NCBI RefSeq assembly: GCF_022179765.1
Contig: NZ_BPRE01000020.1
Location: forward strand, 20,254-84,253
Direction: 5' to 3'
DNA length: 64,000 nucleotides
From: Methylorubrum suomiense
GTDB taxonomy: Bacteria; Pseudomonadota; Alphaproteobacteria; Rhizobiales; Beijerinckiaceae
This document shows positions 25,859-34,552 of the stretch, piece by piece. How positions within the stretch are numbered: the stretch's first letter is position 1; every line of letters begins with the position of its first letter. Made by a program: the position numbers and the translations under genes. The notes beneath the pieces were generated by a model that ran no database searches, was not told where the DNA came from, and saw only the letters and a list, made by a program, of their open reading frames with translations.

Positions 25859-26579
25859 GGCGTGTCTGCCCTTCATCTTCGAGGGTGAGGGCGGCTATAC
25901 GGCGAACGCGAAAGACCCCGGCAACTGGACCGGCGGCAAGGTCGGCAAGGGCACCCTGAAGGGGACCAAGTACGGCATCTCGGCCGGCGCCTACCCGACG
26001 CTCAACATCAAGGCGCTCACCCGGCCCCAGGCCGCCGAGATCTACCGGCGCGACTACTGGGACCAGGCCGGCTGCCACAGCCTGTCGGCCGGCCCGGACC
26101 TGCCCATCTTCGACGTCTCGGTGAACTCGGGCCCCGGCCGGGCCGTGAAGTTCCGCCAGCAGACGATTGGCACCCCGGAGCCCGTGGCGCGCATCAAGGC
26201 GATCTCGGCCAAGCGCCGTGCCTTCTACCAGGGCCTCTCGACCTTCAAGACGTTCGGCAAGGGCTGGATGGCGCGGGTCGCGAAGATCGAGGCTGCCGCG
26301 ATCAAGATGGCGCTCGCCGCCACGGGCGCGAGCCCGGTGATCGTGCAGAAGACCCTCCGGGCCGAGGCCGATCTCGCCAAGGGCAAGGTGAAGACCGGCA
26401 CCGCCGTTGGTGGGGCGGGGGGCAGCACTGCCATCGCTGGCGGCGCGGCAGCCACGGACTGGTTGCAGGTCGGTCTGGCTGTCGGTGCCGTGGCCCTGGC
26501 TCTGGCCATCACCTTCCACTTCGTTCGCGCGCACGCGGAGCGGGCCCAGGCCTTCGAGGCCGAGGCGGCGGGGGTCTGA
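25827..26579 (+). CDS. Endolysin, GH108-type muramidase with C-terminal TM
   Basis: 250 residues. The N-terminus carries the GH108 signature FEGEGGYTANAKDPGNWTGG (catalytic Glu expected at ~21) and GTKYGISAGAYP; a peptidoglycan-binding-like region follows (~60-165). Residues ~212-232 form a transmembrane helix with a charged tail, so the enzyme is probably membrane-anchored. It should cut the MurNAc-GlcNAc bond of the host wall at lysis. GGAG precedes the ATG. A holin gene follows. Confidence 0.88.
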   Translation: MSAETSVVRLEACLPFIFEGEGGYTANAKDPGNWTGGKVGKGTLKGTKYGISAGAYPTLNIKALTRPQAAEIYRRDYWDQAGCHSLSAGPDLPIFDVSVNSGPGRAVKFRQQTIGTPEPVARIKAISAKRRAFYQGLSTFKTFGKGWMARVAKIEAAAIKMALAATGASPVIVQKTLRAEADLAKGKVKTGTAVGGAGGSTAIAGGAAATDWLQVGLAVGAVALALAITFHFVRAHAERAQAFEAEAAGV

Positions 26580-26582
26580 TCG

Positions 26583-27188
26583 ATGTCACTCAACTTCTCC
26601 CAGGTCGACTGGGCACCCGTCGCCGGCCAGCTGATGAAGATCGGCGCGCCCCTGGTGGGCACGCTGATCGGCGGGCCGGCCGGAGCTATCGCCGGCAGCC
26701 TGATCGGCTCGCTGGCGAGCGCCATCGGCGCCGATCCGACGCCCGAGGCGATCTCCGACAAGCTCGCCAACGACCCGGACGCGCAGCAGGCAGTCCGCGA
26801 TTTCGAGGCTGACAACCGGGTCCAGCTGGAGCAGGCGGTCGAGCAGACCAAGCGTCTCCAGATCGAGCAGGCCAACCTGTCCCTGCGCGCCGAGATCACG
26901 GCCGGTGACCGCTTCCAGCGGTGGGCCCGGCCGTTCAATATGTACTGCGTCGGCACCGTCACGCTCTGCTACGGCTTGTGCTGCGTGGCCGCGGCGGTCA
27001 ACACCATCGTCACCCGCGATCCGACCGCGCTGACCCACCTGGTCAATCTCGGCGGCGCACTCACCACCGTGCTCATCCCCTCCGGCGCCGTAGCCGGCGT
27101 GACTGCCTGGCAGCAGTCCAAGGAGAAGCTCGCCGGGGTGATCCAGAAGCCGCCGCCCGCCGCCCTCGTCCCTGGCAAGAAGAAGTGA
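26583..27188 (+). CDS. Holin, three-TM type
   Basis: 201 residues, three bases after the endolysin. An amphipathic Gly/Ala-rich N-terminal segment (~15-50), a charged coiled coil (~60-108), then two clear membrane helices (~116-140 and ~150-172) and a basic C-terminus (PGKKK). This is the layout of the '3TM holin' family common in alphaproteobacterial phages and gene transfer agents, with the conserved RFQRWARPFNMY before the first helix. It should permeabilise the inner membrane to time lysis. Confidence 0.82.
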   Translation: MSLNFSQVDWAPVAGQLMKIGAPLVGTLIGGPAGAIAGSLIGSLASAIGADPTPEAISDKLANDPDAQQAVRDFEADNRVQLEQAVEQTKRLQIEQANLSLRAEITAGDRFQRWARPFNMYCVGTVTLCYGLCCVAAAVNTIVTRDPTALTHLVNLGGALTTVLIPSGAVAGVTAWQQSKEKLAGVIQKPPPAALVPGKKK

Positions 27189-27198
27189 GGCTGGCATC

Positions 27199-27615
27199 GT
27201 GGGGAAGCAGTCGCGCTGGCAGCGCGGCAGGATGCCGGACGTCCCCGCGCACCAGCGCGAGCCGGATGACGATGTCCTGTCGTGTGGTCACTTCGGTCCT
27301 CGGGTCGATATGCCGAGGCAGCAAGGTTTCGAGGATCTGCACCCTGATCTCCGCGAGATCCTGGTGCGGATGGACAAGAAGGAAGCCGAGAACCTCGCCA
27401 ACGGTCTCCAGATCCTGGTGCGGTTGGAGCCCCGAGACTTCGTCAGGATGCGGACCATCCTGCGGTTCATCAACATCCTCTACGGCATTGGATGGGTTCT
27501 CAAATGGATGGTCGCGACTTTTTTGACGGCCTTGGGGGCCGTCACCCTAGCCGGCGAGCAAATTCAGAAGATCTGGGGCTGGCTCTTGAGCTTGCTGAAG
27601 CTCGTTCGCCCGTAG
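27199..27615 (+). CDS. Lysis-region membrane protein 1
   Basis: 138 residues from GTG. A soluble charged N-terminus is followed by two hydrophobic segments (~88-112 and ~120-134). It sits downstream of the holin and overlaps the next membrane-protein gene by 124 bp in another frame, which recalls spanin pairs, though no lipobox is seen. A second holin or antiholin is also possible. Confidence 0.6.
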   Translation: MGKQSRWQRGRMPDVPAHQREPDDDVLSCGHFGPRVDMPRQQGFEDLHPDLREILVRMDKKEAENLANGLQILVRLEPRDFVRMRTILRFINILYGIGWVLKWMVATFLTALGAVTLAGEQIQKIWGWLLSLLKLVRP

Positions 27616-28157
27616 CGGAGCTGTTCATCAAGGTCTGCTGCTGGGTCTGCTTCGGAGCGGCTGGTCTCCTGGGGGGCTGGACCGGCCAGCTCCTCGCCCA
27701 GAAGCACTACCCGATCTCGATGATCGAGCGCGTCAACCTCACGCCCGAGGTCAGGCCCGCCGATGCCCTGCTGCTCGCGCAGCATGTCGACCGGCACGAC
27801 CAGTGCGACCTGGTGGTGAAGCGCACGATCACGACCTCCACCGGCCAACGGTTCTTCGTCAAGCAGGAGTTCGAGGAGGGCTTCGGCCCCCTCGGTGGTG
27901 ACAAGTACATCCTGCCGGTCGAGATGCCGAGGACGGCCAGTCTTGGTCCGGCCCGCATGTACTCGAAGGCCTACAGCTGGTGCAGCTGGCTCGACTACAT
28001 CGTCCCGTCGGAGGCGGAAGCGTGGACGATGGACTTCGTGTTCGCCGATACGACGATTACGGAACCTCGTCCGGTAAGCTTCCAGAACATCGGCGTCAAA
28101 GCAGCGCGCAATATCCCGACAAAGCCTTCTCAGCCTATCGAGGGGCAAGTTCAGTAA
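27492..28157 (+). CDS. Lysis-region membrane protein 2, overlapping start
   Basis: 221 residues. A single membrane helix (~47-67, KVCCWVCFGAAGLLGGW) anchors a ~150-residue domain that would face the periplasm. The first ~40 codons run inside the previous gene in another frame; I found no ATG, GTG or TTG nearer the membrane helix, so the nested start seems real. The topology fits an inner-membrane spanin-like or superinfection protein, but no family is recognised. Confidence 0.55.
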   Translation: MGSQMDGRDFFDGLGGRHPSRRANSEDLGLALELAEARSPVAELFIKVCCWVCFGAAGLLGGWTGQLLAQKHYPISMIERVNLTPEVRPADALLLAQHVDRHDQCDLVVKRTITTSTGQRFFVKQEFEEGFGPLGGDKYILPVEMPRTASLGPARMYSKAYSWCSWLDYIVPSEAEAWTMDFVFADTTITEPRPVSFQNIGVKAARNIPTKPSQPIEGQVQ

Positions 28158-28174
28158 TTGTCTGGATTTTCTAT

Positions 28175-28189
28175 GGTACGTTTCGTACC
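28175..28189. promoter_or_regulatory. Operator palindrome family 1, site 3
   Basis: GGTACGTTTCGTACC, exact match, with a TATTAT -10-like box starting 4 nt downstream (28194-28199). It would sit between -35 and -10 of a promoter for the tailspike operon. Confidence 0.75.
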
Positions 28190-28218
28190 GGGATATTATG
28201 TGGGGGACGGAGGGTCGA

Positions 28219-28590
28219 ATGGGCAGCATCGGTAGTTACCTGCGGCAAGTCTTCAACGGCTCCGTCGGTGGGTCGCAGGAGAAGCGCGCCGCCGCTCAGC
28301 TGGCTGACGGCAGCTGGGCCGATGCAGTGGTGCTGATCGACATCGACGGCAAGCCCGGCACGGGCGAAGCCCCCGTGTCCGGCTTCACGGCGATCACCGT
28401 GCCGGGTCGCGGTTGGGGCTGCAACGTCACGACCGGCGGGTGGGTGCTGGTCACCGCGGTCGACGACACCACGGTCGACAAGTTCCTGAACGGTCCCGGC
28501 AACTACGAATACCCGGATCGCGTCAAGAACGTCATCCCTCATCCCACCAAACCGGCCGCTGTTCTCGACGGCGTCTACGGGAGGAAGTAA
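28219..28590 (+). CDS. Hypothetical protein ahead of tailspike
   Basis: 123 residues from the ATG preceded by GGAGGG; an ATG 21 nt upstream overlaps the promoter region and has no ribosome site. It is a beta-rich protein with Gly-rich turns (VPGRGWGCNVTTGGW). Its stop shares a base with the tailspike start, so it may be a tailspike partner or adaptor. Confidence 0.6.
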   Translation: MGSIGSYLRQVFNGSVGGSQEKRAAAQLADGSWADAVVLIDIDGKPGTGEAPVSGFTAITVPGRGWGCNVTTGGWVLVTAVDDTTVDKFLNGPGNYEYPDRVKNVIPHPTKPAAVLDGVYGRK

Positions 28591-31500
28591 TGCTGCCTTC
28601 CGCGCGTCCGCTCGGCGGGCTGAACTCTGTCTCCATTGGTGAGATCAAGCCGGGTGAGAGCGTGGTGCGCGGCACTGCGCCCATCGGCTTCACGGCTGTC
28701 TGCCGCAAGTATATCGACGGGGTTCCGACGACCCTCGGCGATGCCACCGTGTCGATCACGGGCGCGGTCACCTACAACCTCGCCTCGCCGGCCGTCGCAG
28801 GCGACAGGTACGATTTCTACGCGACCCTTCGGATCGCCTCGCTGACCGCGACGGTGCCGAACATCGGAGGTCTGCTCGGGCCGACGACGGCGTCCTTCAC
28901 CATTGGCGCCCCCGCGAACTCCTCGATCCTCGTCTTCAACGGCCTTGGCCCCGGCGAGTTCGTCCAGACCCAGTCGCCCAACGACGGGCGCGGTGTGCTC
29001 GATCAGAACGGCCTCGCGTTCCTCATCGGCTCCTCGGCGTCCTCGCCCGGCGATACCCTCTACACCTTCACCACCAATCTCGGGCGGGTGCTCAAGACCA
29101 CCGTCACCGCCCTGAGCCTGGTCCAGCCGATCCTGACGAAGACGCTCGGCTCCGCGACCGCGGCGAGCGTCTCCTTCGCGCAGCTCCCGGCCGGTGCCTC
29201 GATCACCAACCCGTCGAGCACGCCGGGCTCGTACTTCACCGTTAATGCCACGACGGGTGTCGTGAGCACGACCGCGGCGTTCGTGTCGGCTGCGCTCGGC
29301 TCCGTCACGCTCAACGTGGCGGTCAGGGACGCGGGCGACATCACCACCCTGCGGGTCGTCATCGCAGCCGGTGAGGTCGACGTCGACACGGGCAGCCGTC
29401 TGACGTCCGCGATCACCGCCGCCGCGGTGGGGGCCACGATTGGCCTGACGGACACCTTCGTCGATGGCGCTGCCGTGACGATCTCGCGGGTGTTCTCCGG
29501 CGAGATCACCCACCCGCACAAGGGCATCGGCCCGGCCGAGAGCATCCTCGACCCGACCTGCCTCACCGACAGCGCCGTTCCGAAGCTGACGGGCGGTCTC
29601 GTCATCAAGGCGCGTACCCTCTTCGCTCCGCGCTTCAACTTCAAGGTGACCCTCAACGGGCCCGAGAACATCGCGCTCGACGGCTTCGCGTTCCGCAACG
29701 TCGCGACCTCGGACAGCTACAACGCCAAGTTCAACGAGGTCTTGCCCCAGAACGAGGTGATCTGGATCCCGACGCTCTCGAACGGGGCGGTGACGGGTGT
29801 CTCGTCGTTCGTTCAGACCGGCAAGGGCTACCTCGCCAGCAAGAACGAGCGCCGCGTCTACATCTCGCACAACAAGCCCACGACGGTCGTGGGGATCACG
29901 AACACCAAGGCCGCGCAGCTCGTCGTCACCTACCCGAACCACGGCCTCGCGGCGGGTCGAGCGATCCGGTTCAACACGGACGGCGTGCTGCCGCGTCCGC
30001 TGTCGTCGCTGCTCTCGGACAGCTTCTTCGTCAAGGAGGTGCTCTCCGCGGACACCTTCACCGTCTCGATGACGAGCACTGGCGTCGCGGTGACCGTCTC
30101 GGAGCCCGGCTCCGGCACGCACTACTGCGGCCCCGGCTCGGGCTTCCTGGGTTGGTTCGACCCCGACGAGTTCGGCAACATCAACGAGACCACGCCGCTC
30201 ACGATTGTCTCGCCGGGCCAGGGCTACGACGCCACGATGCGCTTCCGGCAGCCTCGGGTCGGGGAGACGACGCAGCTCGCCAACTGCCAGAGCAACATCG
30301 CCACGGCAGAAAGTGCCGTGCAGCTCGGGTTCTCGCAGAACACCCTGTCCAAGGTCATCGTCCGCAACTGCTCGTTCGGCAATCCCGGAGGTTCGGTCAA
30401 CCGTATCCCGTGGTGCATCGACCTGCGCAACGCGGAGCAGGCCTACATCCACGATTGCGTCTTCGACAACTACTACATCGCCCTCCAGGTCTGGCAGTGC
30501 AACGACGGCGAGATCGCCCGTTGCTTGTCGGCTGGCAACGCGAACGACTTCTACCGCGAGTACACGGCCAACAGCCCGCTCGGAAATCAGCTCGCCACGG
30601 GGCCGCTGTTCCGTGTGCTCGGCAACGTCGGCGTCGATCCGATGTCGGCCGTCGACTGGTCGAACAGCCATGCCGACTGGATGCAGGTTGGAACCCAGCT
30701 CGATCTGTCGCTGCAGCACCGCACGGTGCTCCGCTTCAACCGTGTCTACTGGCCCGGCAACATCCTCAAGTTCCAGACCCAGCCCATCCTCAATACGCAG
30801 GGCTGGATCGCGTACTACTTCGACATCTCGGACAACCTGTTCATTTCGAGCACGCAAAACTATCAGCTCGGCTCCGCGGTCAACAAGGATCTGTGCCGGT
30901 TCTCACGCAACACCTGCATCCGCTATATTGAAGAGTGGACCGACCTCAACGCCTTCTCGCCGAAGTATCCTTCGTGCGTCGAGCCGTGGATGAACTATCG
31001 CGGCCCGTGGTCGGGGACGACCAGCTACGCCTACGGCCACGTCGTCAAGGTGGACGGGATCTACTACTCGTCGAAGATCGACGGGAACCTCGGCAACGCC
31101 GTGTCTGACACGGCCAAGTGGTTCCCGAACTACGTCTACGATGTTGGCATCTACGACAACATCATGGGCCAGATCTGGGCGAACGTCCCGAACGCGACGG
31201 GCCAGGATCGTGTGTCGTTCCTGCAAGACCCGGCGAACGACGACGGCGTCTTCACCAAGGAATGCTTCAACTTCCACGCCAAGGGGAACTTCTACTCCTC
31301 GAACTACACCGAGAGCGGCCCGACTTCCTTCCCGCAGATCTTCACGGGGGGCGCGGCGTTCTTCGACACCTACACGCTGCCGGGCGATGTCGTCGGGTAT
31401 CGGGGGTACATCCCCAAGGTGCCGACGAACTCGTTCGCAGCCGCCAGGGCCGCCATCGACGCCGCGTTCTCGACCCGCGCCGGGTCGGCCGCGGCCGGTA

Positions 31501-31637
31501 GGGGCTACCTGCAGGAGGGCGGCGTGCCGACCTACCCGCTGCGGCCCGCCAACACCAATCGCATCACCCTCGAAAACGGATCTGGCTCACTCCTGAGCGA
31601 GAGCGGAGCCGGTTTCGTCACTCAAGAGGCCGCCTAA
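28590..31637 (+). CDS. Tailspike, beta-helix with carbohydrate-binding motif
   Basis: 1015 residues from the ATG overlapping the previous TAA. Ig-like strands occupy the first ~300 residues, then a long stretch of short strands with Asn/Asp/Gly turns (~340-800), typical of right-handed parallel beta-helices in capsule- or LPS-degrading spikes. At ~807-847 the pattern TTSYAYGHVVKVDGIYYSS..N-G-N..WFP matches the CBM5/12-type aromatic motif. It should bind or cut a surface polysaccharide. Unusually, it lies after the lysis genes, under its own operator. Confidence 0.75.
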   Translation: MLPSARPLGGLNSVSIGEIKPGESVVRGTAPIGFTAVCRKYIDGVPTTLGDATVSITGAVTYNLASPAVAGDRYDFYATLRIASLTATVPNIGGLLGPTTASFTIGAPANSSILVFNGLGPGEFVQTQSPNDGRGVLDQNGLAFLIGSSASSPGDTLYTFTTNLGRVLKTTVTALSLVQPILTKTLGSATAASVSFAQLPAGASITNPSSTPGSYFTVNATTGVVSTTAAFVSAALGSVTLNVAVRDAGDITTLRVVIAAGEVDVDTGSRLTSAITAAAVGATIGLTDTFVDGAAVTISRVFSGEITHPHKGIGPAESILDPTCLTDSAVPKLTGGLVIKARTLFAPRFNFKVTLNGPENIALDGFAFRNVATSDSYNAKFNEVLPQNEVIWIPTLSNGAVTGVSSFVQTGKGYLASKNERRVYISHNKPTTVVGITNTKAAQLVVTYPNHGLAAGRAIRFNTDGVLPRPLSSLLSDSFFVKEVLSADTFTVSMTSTGVAVTVSEPGSGTHYCGPGSGFLGWFDPDEFGNINETTPLTIVSPGQGYDATMRFRQPRVGETTQLANCQSNIATAESAVQLGFSQNTLSKVIVRNCSFGNPGGSVNRIPWCIDLRNAEQAYIHDCVFDNYYIALQVWQCNDGEIARCLSAGNANDFYREYTANSPLGNQLATGPLFRVLGNVGVDPMSAVDWSNSHADWMQVGTQLDLSLQHRTVLRFNRVYWPGNILKFQTQPILNTQGWIAYYFDISDNLFISSTQNYQLGSAVNKDLCRFSRNTCIRYIEEWTDLNAFSPKYPSCVEPWMNYRGPWSGTTSYAYGHVVKVDGIYYSSKIDGNLGNAVSDTAKWFPNYVYDVGIYDNIMGQIWANVPNATGQDRVSFLQDPANDDGVFTKECFNFHAKGNFYSSNYTESGPTSFPQIFTGGAAFFDTYTLPGDVVGYRGYIPKVPTNSFAAARAAIDAAFSTRAGSAAAGRGYLQEGGVPTYPLRPANTNRITLENGSGSLLSESGAGFVTQEAA

Positions 31638-31638
31638 G

Positions 31639-32487
31639 ATGTCCGACTACAAGCTCTCCGACGCAGCGTTCTCGCCGGTTGGCCCTGGCGGACCTGAGAG
31701 GACTTTGGTCGCCCAGGGGGCGTCCGGCAAGAACCTGTATCGTCTCCATAACTGGACTGCAGAGGTCGATCCGTCGAAGACGGACGACAGCAAGGCCGGG
31801 TACTCGATTGGCAGCCTGTGGTTCAACTCCCTCACCGGCATCCTCTTCCAGGCGCACAGCGTCGTGGAAGGCGCCGCACTCTGGCGCCAGCGGGGGCTCA
31901 ACCACCGGGGCTACAAGCCCGACAACTGGTATGTCGGTGAGGGCCTCGGGCAGATCGCCGCCTCCGGCTCCACGGTGTCGGTGGGGAAGATGTACCTCTA
32001 CAGCTTCTTCATCACCAGGGCGATCCTGATCTCGGAGCTTGGGTTCCGCACGGCTGCTACGGTCGCCGGCAATACCGAGGTGGCGATCTACGCGGGCCGC
32101 GCTCCCTACGGTCGCCCGTCGGCGCTGATCGGCTGCATCGGTCCCCTCGCCAACGCGGTGCAGGGGACGAACTACACTGGCGCCATCGTCGGCGGTAACA
32201 AGGTCATGGAGCCTGGCTTCTACTACGGTGCTTCGCAGGCCGACGCTGTGACGACCTACGTGGCGGTCAACAGCTCGAACAACACGGCGCCGAGTTCGCA
32301 GCTCGGATCGGCCAGTGTGGGCGGCGTGCTCAACCCCTCTCAGGGCATCACGGGCTTCGAGTTCGCGAACACCTACAACGCCGATCCGACCCAGACCTTC
32401 CCGCCGGATCTGACCAACATCGCGCTGACCGAGACCCTGGCGAACCGGGCTGCGCTCGTGGCCTTCAAGATCCCGGCTGCGGCCTAA
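31639..32487 (+). CDS. Fibre-like structural protein
   Basis: 282 residues, one base after the tailspike stop. The N-terminal ~85 residues (SDAAFSPVGPGGPERTL, then GSLWFNSLTG) resemble attachment domains of fibre proteins; the rest is beta-rich with Ser/Thr/Asn runs. It probably joins or accompanies the tailspike. Its last four bases overlap the convergent HNH gene, which closes the late region with no visible terminator. Confidence 0.6.
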   Translation: MSDYKLSDAAFSPVGPGGPERTLVAQGASGKNLYRLHNWTAEVDPSKTDDSKAGYSIGSLWFNSLTGILFQAHSVVEGAALWRQRGLNHRGYKPDNWYVGEGLGQIAASGSTVSVGKMYLYSFFITRAILISELGFRTAATVAGNTEVAIYAGRAPYGRPSALIGCIGPLANAVQGTNYTGAIVGGNKVMEPGFYYGASQADAVTTYVAVNSSNNTAPSSQLGSASVGGVLNPSQGITGFEFANTYNADPTQTFPPDLTNIALTETLANRAALVAFKIPAAA

Positions 32488-32894
32488 GCCCGGTAGGGCC
32501 CAAGGAAGAGATCTCCGAGGGCCTTCCGCAGCAGGAACGTGACGCGACGCCTCCGAGCATGCTCGGGGGCGTCATATCGAATATGGCAGGACTGGCACCA
32601 GGCCACGAGGTTGCGGGGCGCACAGTCGCTCTCGTCGTGGTTCCGGTGGCAGGTCGAGAGCACGACGTAGGTGCGCCGCAGCTGCACCATGTCCCGGCCG
32701 GTTGGCTGGACCCCGCCCCGCCACTCCCTGGCCTCGGCATCCCACCAGCGCCCGTCGCCGAGGTGGCAGACGAGCGTCTTGTGAGGCCGGCCACAGCCCT
32801 CGCAGCGGCCGGCGGCCCGCTTGAAGCGGATCACCCCGCTGAGCTGTGGCCAGTCGATAGGATAGAACCCACGGTTCTCCGGCTTAATCGGCAT
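32484..32894 (-). CDS. HNH endonuclease
   Basis: 136 residues. A zinc-binding CEGCGRPH (~31-38) and the core LSTCHRNHDESDCAPRNLVAWCQSCHIRYD (the H-N-H and two C-x2-C ends) define an HNH nuclease of the free-standing phage type. It is the promoter-distal gene of the early strand at its junction with the late genes. It could be a homing nuclease or take part in packaging or recombination; no intron is seen nearby. A family 2 palindrome lies inside. Confidence 0.85.
   Translation of the reverse strand: MPIKPENRGFYPIDWPQLSGVIRFKRAAGRCEGCGRPHKTLVCHLGDGRWWDAEAREWRGGVQPTGRDMVQLRRTYVVLSTCHRNHDESDCAPRNLVAWCQSCHIRYDAPEHARRRRVTFLLRKALGDLFLGPYRA
32572..32586. promoter_or_regulatory. Palindrome family 2, copy in HNH gene
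   Basis: TCATATCGAATATGG, one mismatch from the family pattern; intragenic. Confidence 0.4.
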
Positions 32895-33096
32895 CGGGCT
32901 GCAGCGTGAGGTTCACCATCCTCACCACCCAGTCGGCCGTCTGCGGCTGCACCGTCGAGCCGACCACGCGATCCTGGGCGTCGAAGATGATGCCCTGCTC
33001 GACCCGCCATGGTGCCGGGTGCGCAGGTGAACCTGGTGCGACCGGGGCACCGGCCGGCTTACGACCGCGGAACGGGAGGATCTGCGCGCTGTCCAT
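32884..33096 (-). CDS. Small hypothetical protein
   Basis: 70 residues from the internal ATG at 33096; upstream codons read like non-coding sequence. Basic, Pro/Ala-rich N-terminus (PFRGRKPAGAP) and a short strand-forming C-terminus. It overlaps the HNH start by 11 bp and follows the recombinase gene by 10 bp. No family recognised. Confidence 0.5.
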   Translation of the reverse strand: MDSAQILPFRGRKPAGAPVAPGSPAHPAPWRVEQGIIFDAQDRVVGSTVQPQTADWVVRMVNLTLQPDAD

Positions 33097-33106
33097 ACGG
33101 CGCAGC

Positions 33107-33673
33107 CTACAACGAAGTACGGCCTCCGGGGAAGTAGTCATAGAGCGTCGACACATGGACCCGAAGTCGTCGCGCTATAGAGGACATGGATAGACCGCGG
33201 TCGGCGATCAGGGCGCGGGCGACCGCGAGATCCTCCTCGGAGAGCGCCTTCGGCCGGCCGCCCCGGCGACCGCGGGCGAGCGCCGCCTTCATCCCCTCCA
33301 TCGTGCGCTCGCGATTGAGGTCGAGGAAATACTCGGCCATGGCGCCGTGGATCTGGAGCGCGAACCGGCCGTGTGCGGTCTCGCTGTCGAAGTGCTCGGT
33401 GAGGCTCTGGAAGTGGACGGCGCGCAGGCGCAGCTCGTCGATGGTCCGCATCATCTCGGTGAGGGAGCGGCCGAGCCGGTCGAGCTTCCACACCACCAGC
33501 ACGTCGTCGGCGCGGAGGAAGTCGAGGGCCCGGCCCAACTCGGGCCGGTTGGTGCCAGCCTTGCCCGACCGCTTCTCCTCGAAGATCCGGTCGCAGCCGG
33601 CGCGCCGGAGCGCGTCGAGCTGCAGGTCGAGGTTCTGATCGACGGTGGAGACGCGGGCGTAGCCGATCAGCAT
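33107..33673 (-). CDS. Serine recombinase, resolvase/invertase type
   Basis: 188 residues. The catalytic Ser9 lies in the YARVST signature; VWKLDRLGRSL (~62-72) and the long E-helix (~110-130) complete the resolvase domain, and a helix-turn-helix (~155-178, SMSSIARRLRVHVSTLYDY) ends it. The length and C-terminal HTH match Hin/Gin/Tn3 resolvase-type enzymes, not large serine integrases. It could invert a host-range segment, resolve genome multimers, or belong to a degraded mobile element. Its start overlaps the next gene's stop. Confidence 0.88.
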   Translation of the reverse strand: MLIGYARVSTVDQNLDLQLDALRRAGCDRIFEEKRSGKAGTNRPELGRALDFLRADDVLVVWKLDRLGRSLTEMMRTIDELRLRAVHFQSLTEHFDSETAHGRFALQIHGAMAEYFLDLNRERTMEGMKAALARGRRGGRPKALSEEDLAVARALIADRGLSMSSIARRLRVHVSTLYDYFPGGRTSL

Positions 33674-34086
33674 CAGCGGATGCTGTCCCCTGTGATAACC
33701 TTCGTGGGGTTCATGACGGTGGCCGCGACAATCCAGCTGCTGCGGATGAAGCCGCCTACGATCTCACCGGGGAACGCCTCGACCCAGCACCCATTCCAGT
33801 GCCGCAGCTCGTCGTCGGTGAGGTCGGCGATCATCTTGTCGAAGGGACTGCGGGTGTCGGGCACGACCCCGCCCGCCGCCTTCAGGTTGGCGAGCAGCGC
33901 CACTACCGCAGCCTCTGGCGTGCTGCCGCTACCAGAGAACTGGGGCGAGGCTTCGCCGAGCGCAGCCCCCGTATCGTTGCCGATCCCAGCATCCCAGTAG
34001 CCGTCGTTGTGGCTACTGAGGATGAACTCGGTGTCGCCCTGCTTGAGGGTCCGGCACTCGTCGATCAGTCGTTGGATCTGGCTCAT
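33673..34086 (-). CDS. Hypothetical early protein
   Basis: 137 residues, TGATG-coupled to the recombinase gene. N-terminal helix, then a strand-rich part with SSHNDGYWDAGIGND and a helix (STPEAAVVALLANLKAAGG), a layout seen in small phage proteins that act on phenotypic background genes. No family recognised. Confidence 0.55.
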   Translation of the reverse strand: MSQIQRLIDECRTLKQGDTEFILSSHNDGYWDAGIGNDTGAALGEASPQFSGSGSTPEAAVVALLANLKAAGGVVPDTRSPFDKMIADLTDDELRHWNGCWVEAFPGEIVGGFIRSSWIVAATVMNPTKVITGDSIR

Positions 34087-34088
34087 GG

Positions 34089-34412
34089 TCAGGCCGTCTT
34101 CTCGATGGTGATGCGGTACGACCCGAGCGGGAAGCCGCCAGACTGGAGGCCTTCGAGGTTCCAGTGCCGGTGCAGGCTGTTGGTGCGGATCGCCTCGGCG
34201 ACAATCTCCATCAGCGCGGCGCGCACCGGGTCAGGCACCGGCAGATTGGTTTCCATCGAACCCTCGGCCGGCCGGAGCGCGGCGAGCGGATCCTTCTTGG
34301 TGTCGTCGACCATAGGTGGCTCCATCGGAGGGCGAGGGTAGGGACGCCAGATGACGTACCCGAGGGCGAGGGCAGCCACGAGGGCAACGACCAGAGGGTT
34401 GTCGGTGAACAT
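34089..34412 (-). CDS. Small membrane-anchored protein
   Basis: 107 residues. One N-terminal membrane helix (~6-22, PLVVALVAALALGYVIW), a Pro-rich linker and a C-terminal soluble part. Two bases separate it from the next gene. A palindromic hairpin and ~140 bp of non-coding sequence lie upstream, so it may begin an operon. Function unknown. Confidence 0.55.
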   Translation of the reverse strand: MFTDNPLVVALVAALALGYVIWRPYPRPPMEPPMVDDTKKDPLAALRPAEGSMETNLPVPDPVRAALMEIVAEAIRTNSLHRHWNLEGLQSGGFPLGSYRITIEKTA

Positions 34413-34468
34413 CTTCTACGAGCCTTTTCCCGTCAATAGTTTTCCCGAAGGGTTTCCCGACAAGAACG

Positions 34469-34494
34469 ACCCGGTCGACTTGAGCCGACCGGGT
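34469..34494. terminator. Hairpin in gap between small membrane-protein genes
   Basis: A perfect 9-bp stem ACCCGGTCG / CGACCGGGT with an 8-nt loop, in the ~140-bp gap 34413-34552. U-tracts on either side are weak (TTCTTG on the - strand). Nothing else was recognised in this gap apart from A/T-richer flanks that may hold a promoter for the gene ending at 34089. Confidence 0.5.
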
Positions 34495-34552
34495 ACAAGT
34501 TCATGGCGTCGGGAAAGGGGTCGTTTTCCCTATGACATTTCTGCCACAGGGA

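Noticed and set aside
33107..33673. Phage integrase for lysogeny
   Set aside because: The protein is a small resolvase/invertase with a short HTH C-terminus. It lacks the large C-terminal region of serine integrases, and no attachment-site-like sequence was recognised beside it.
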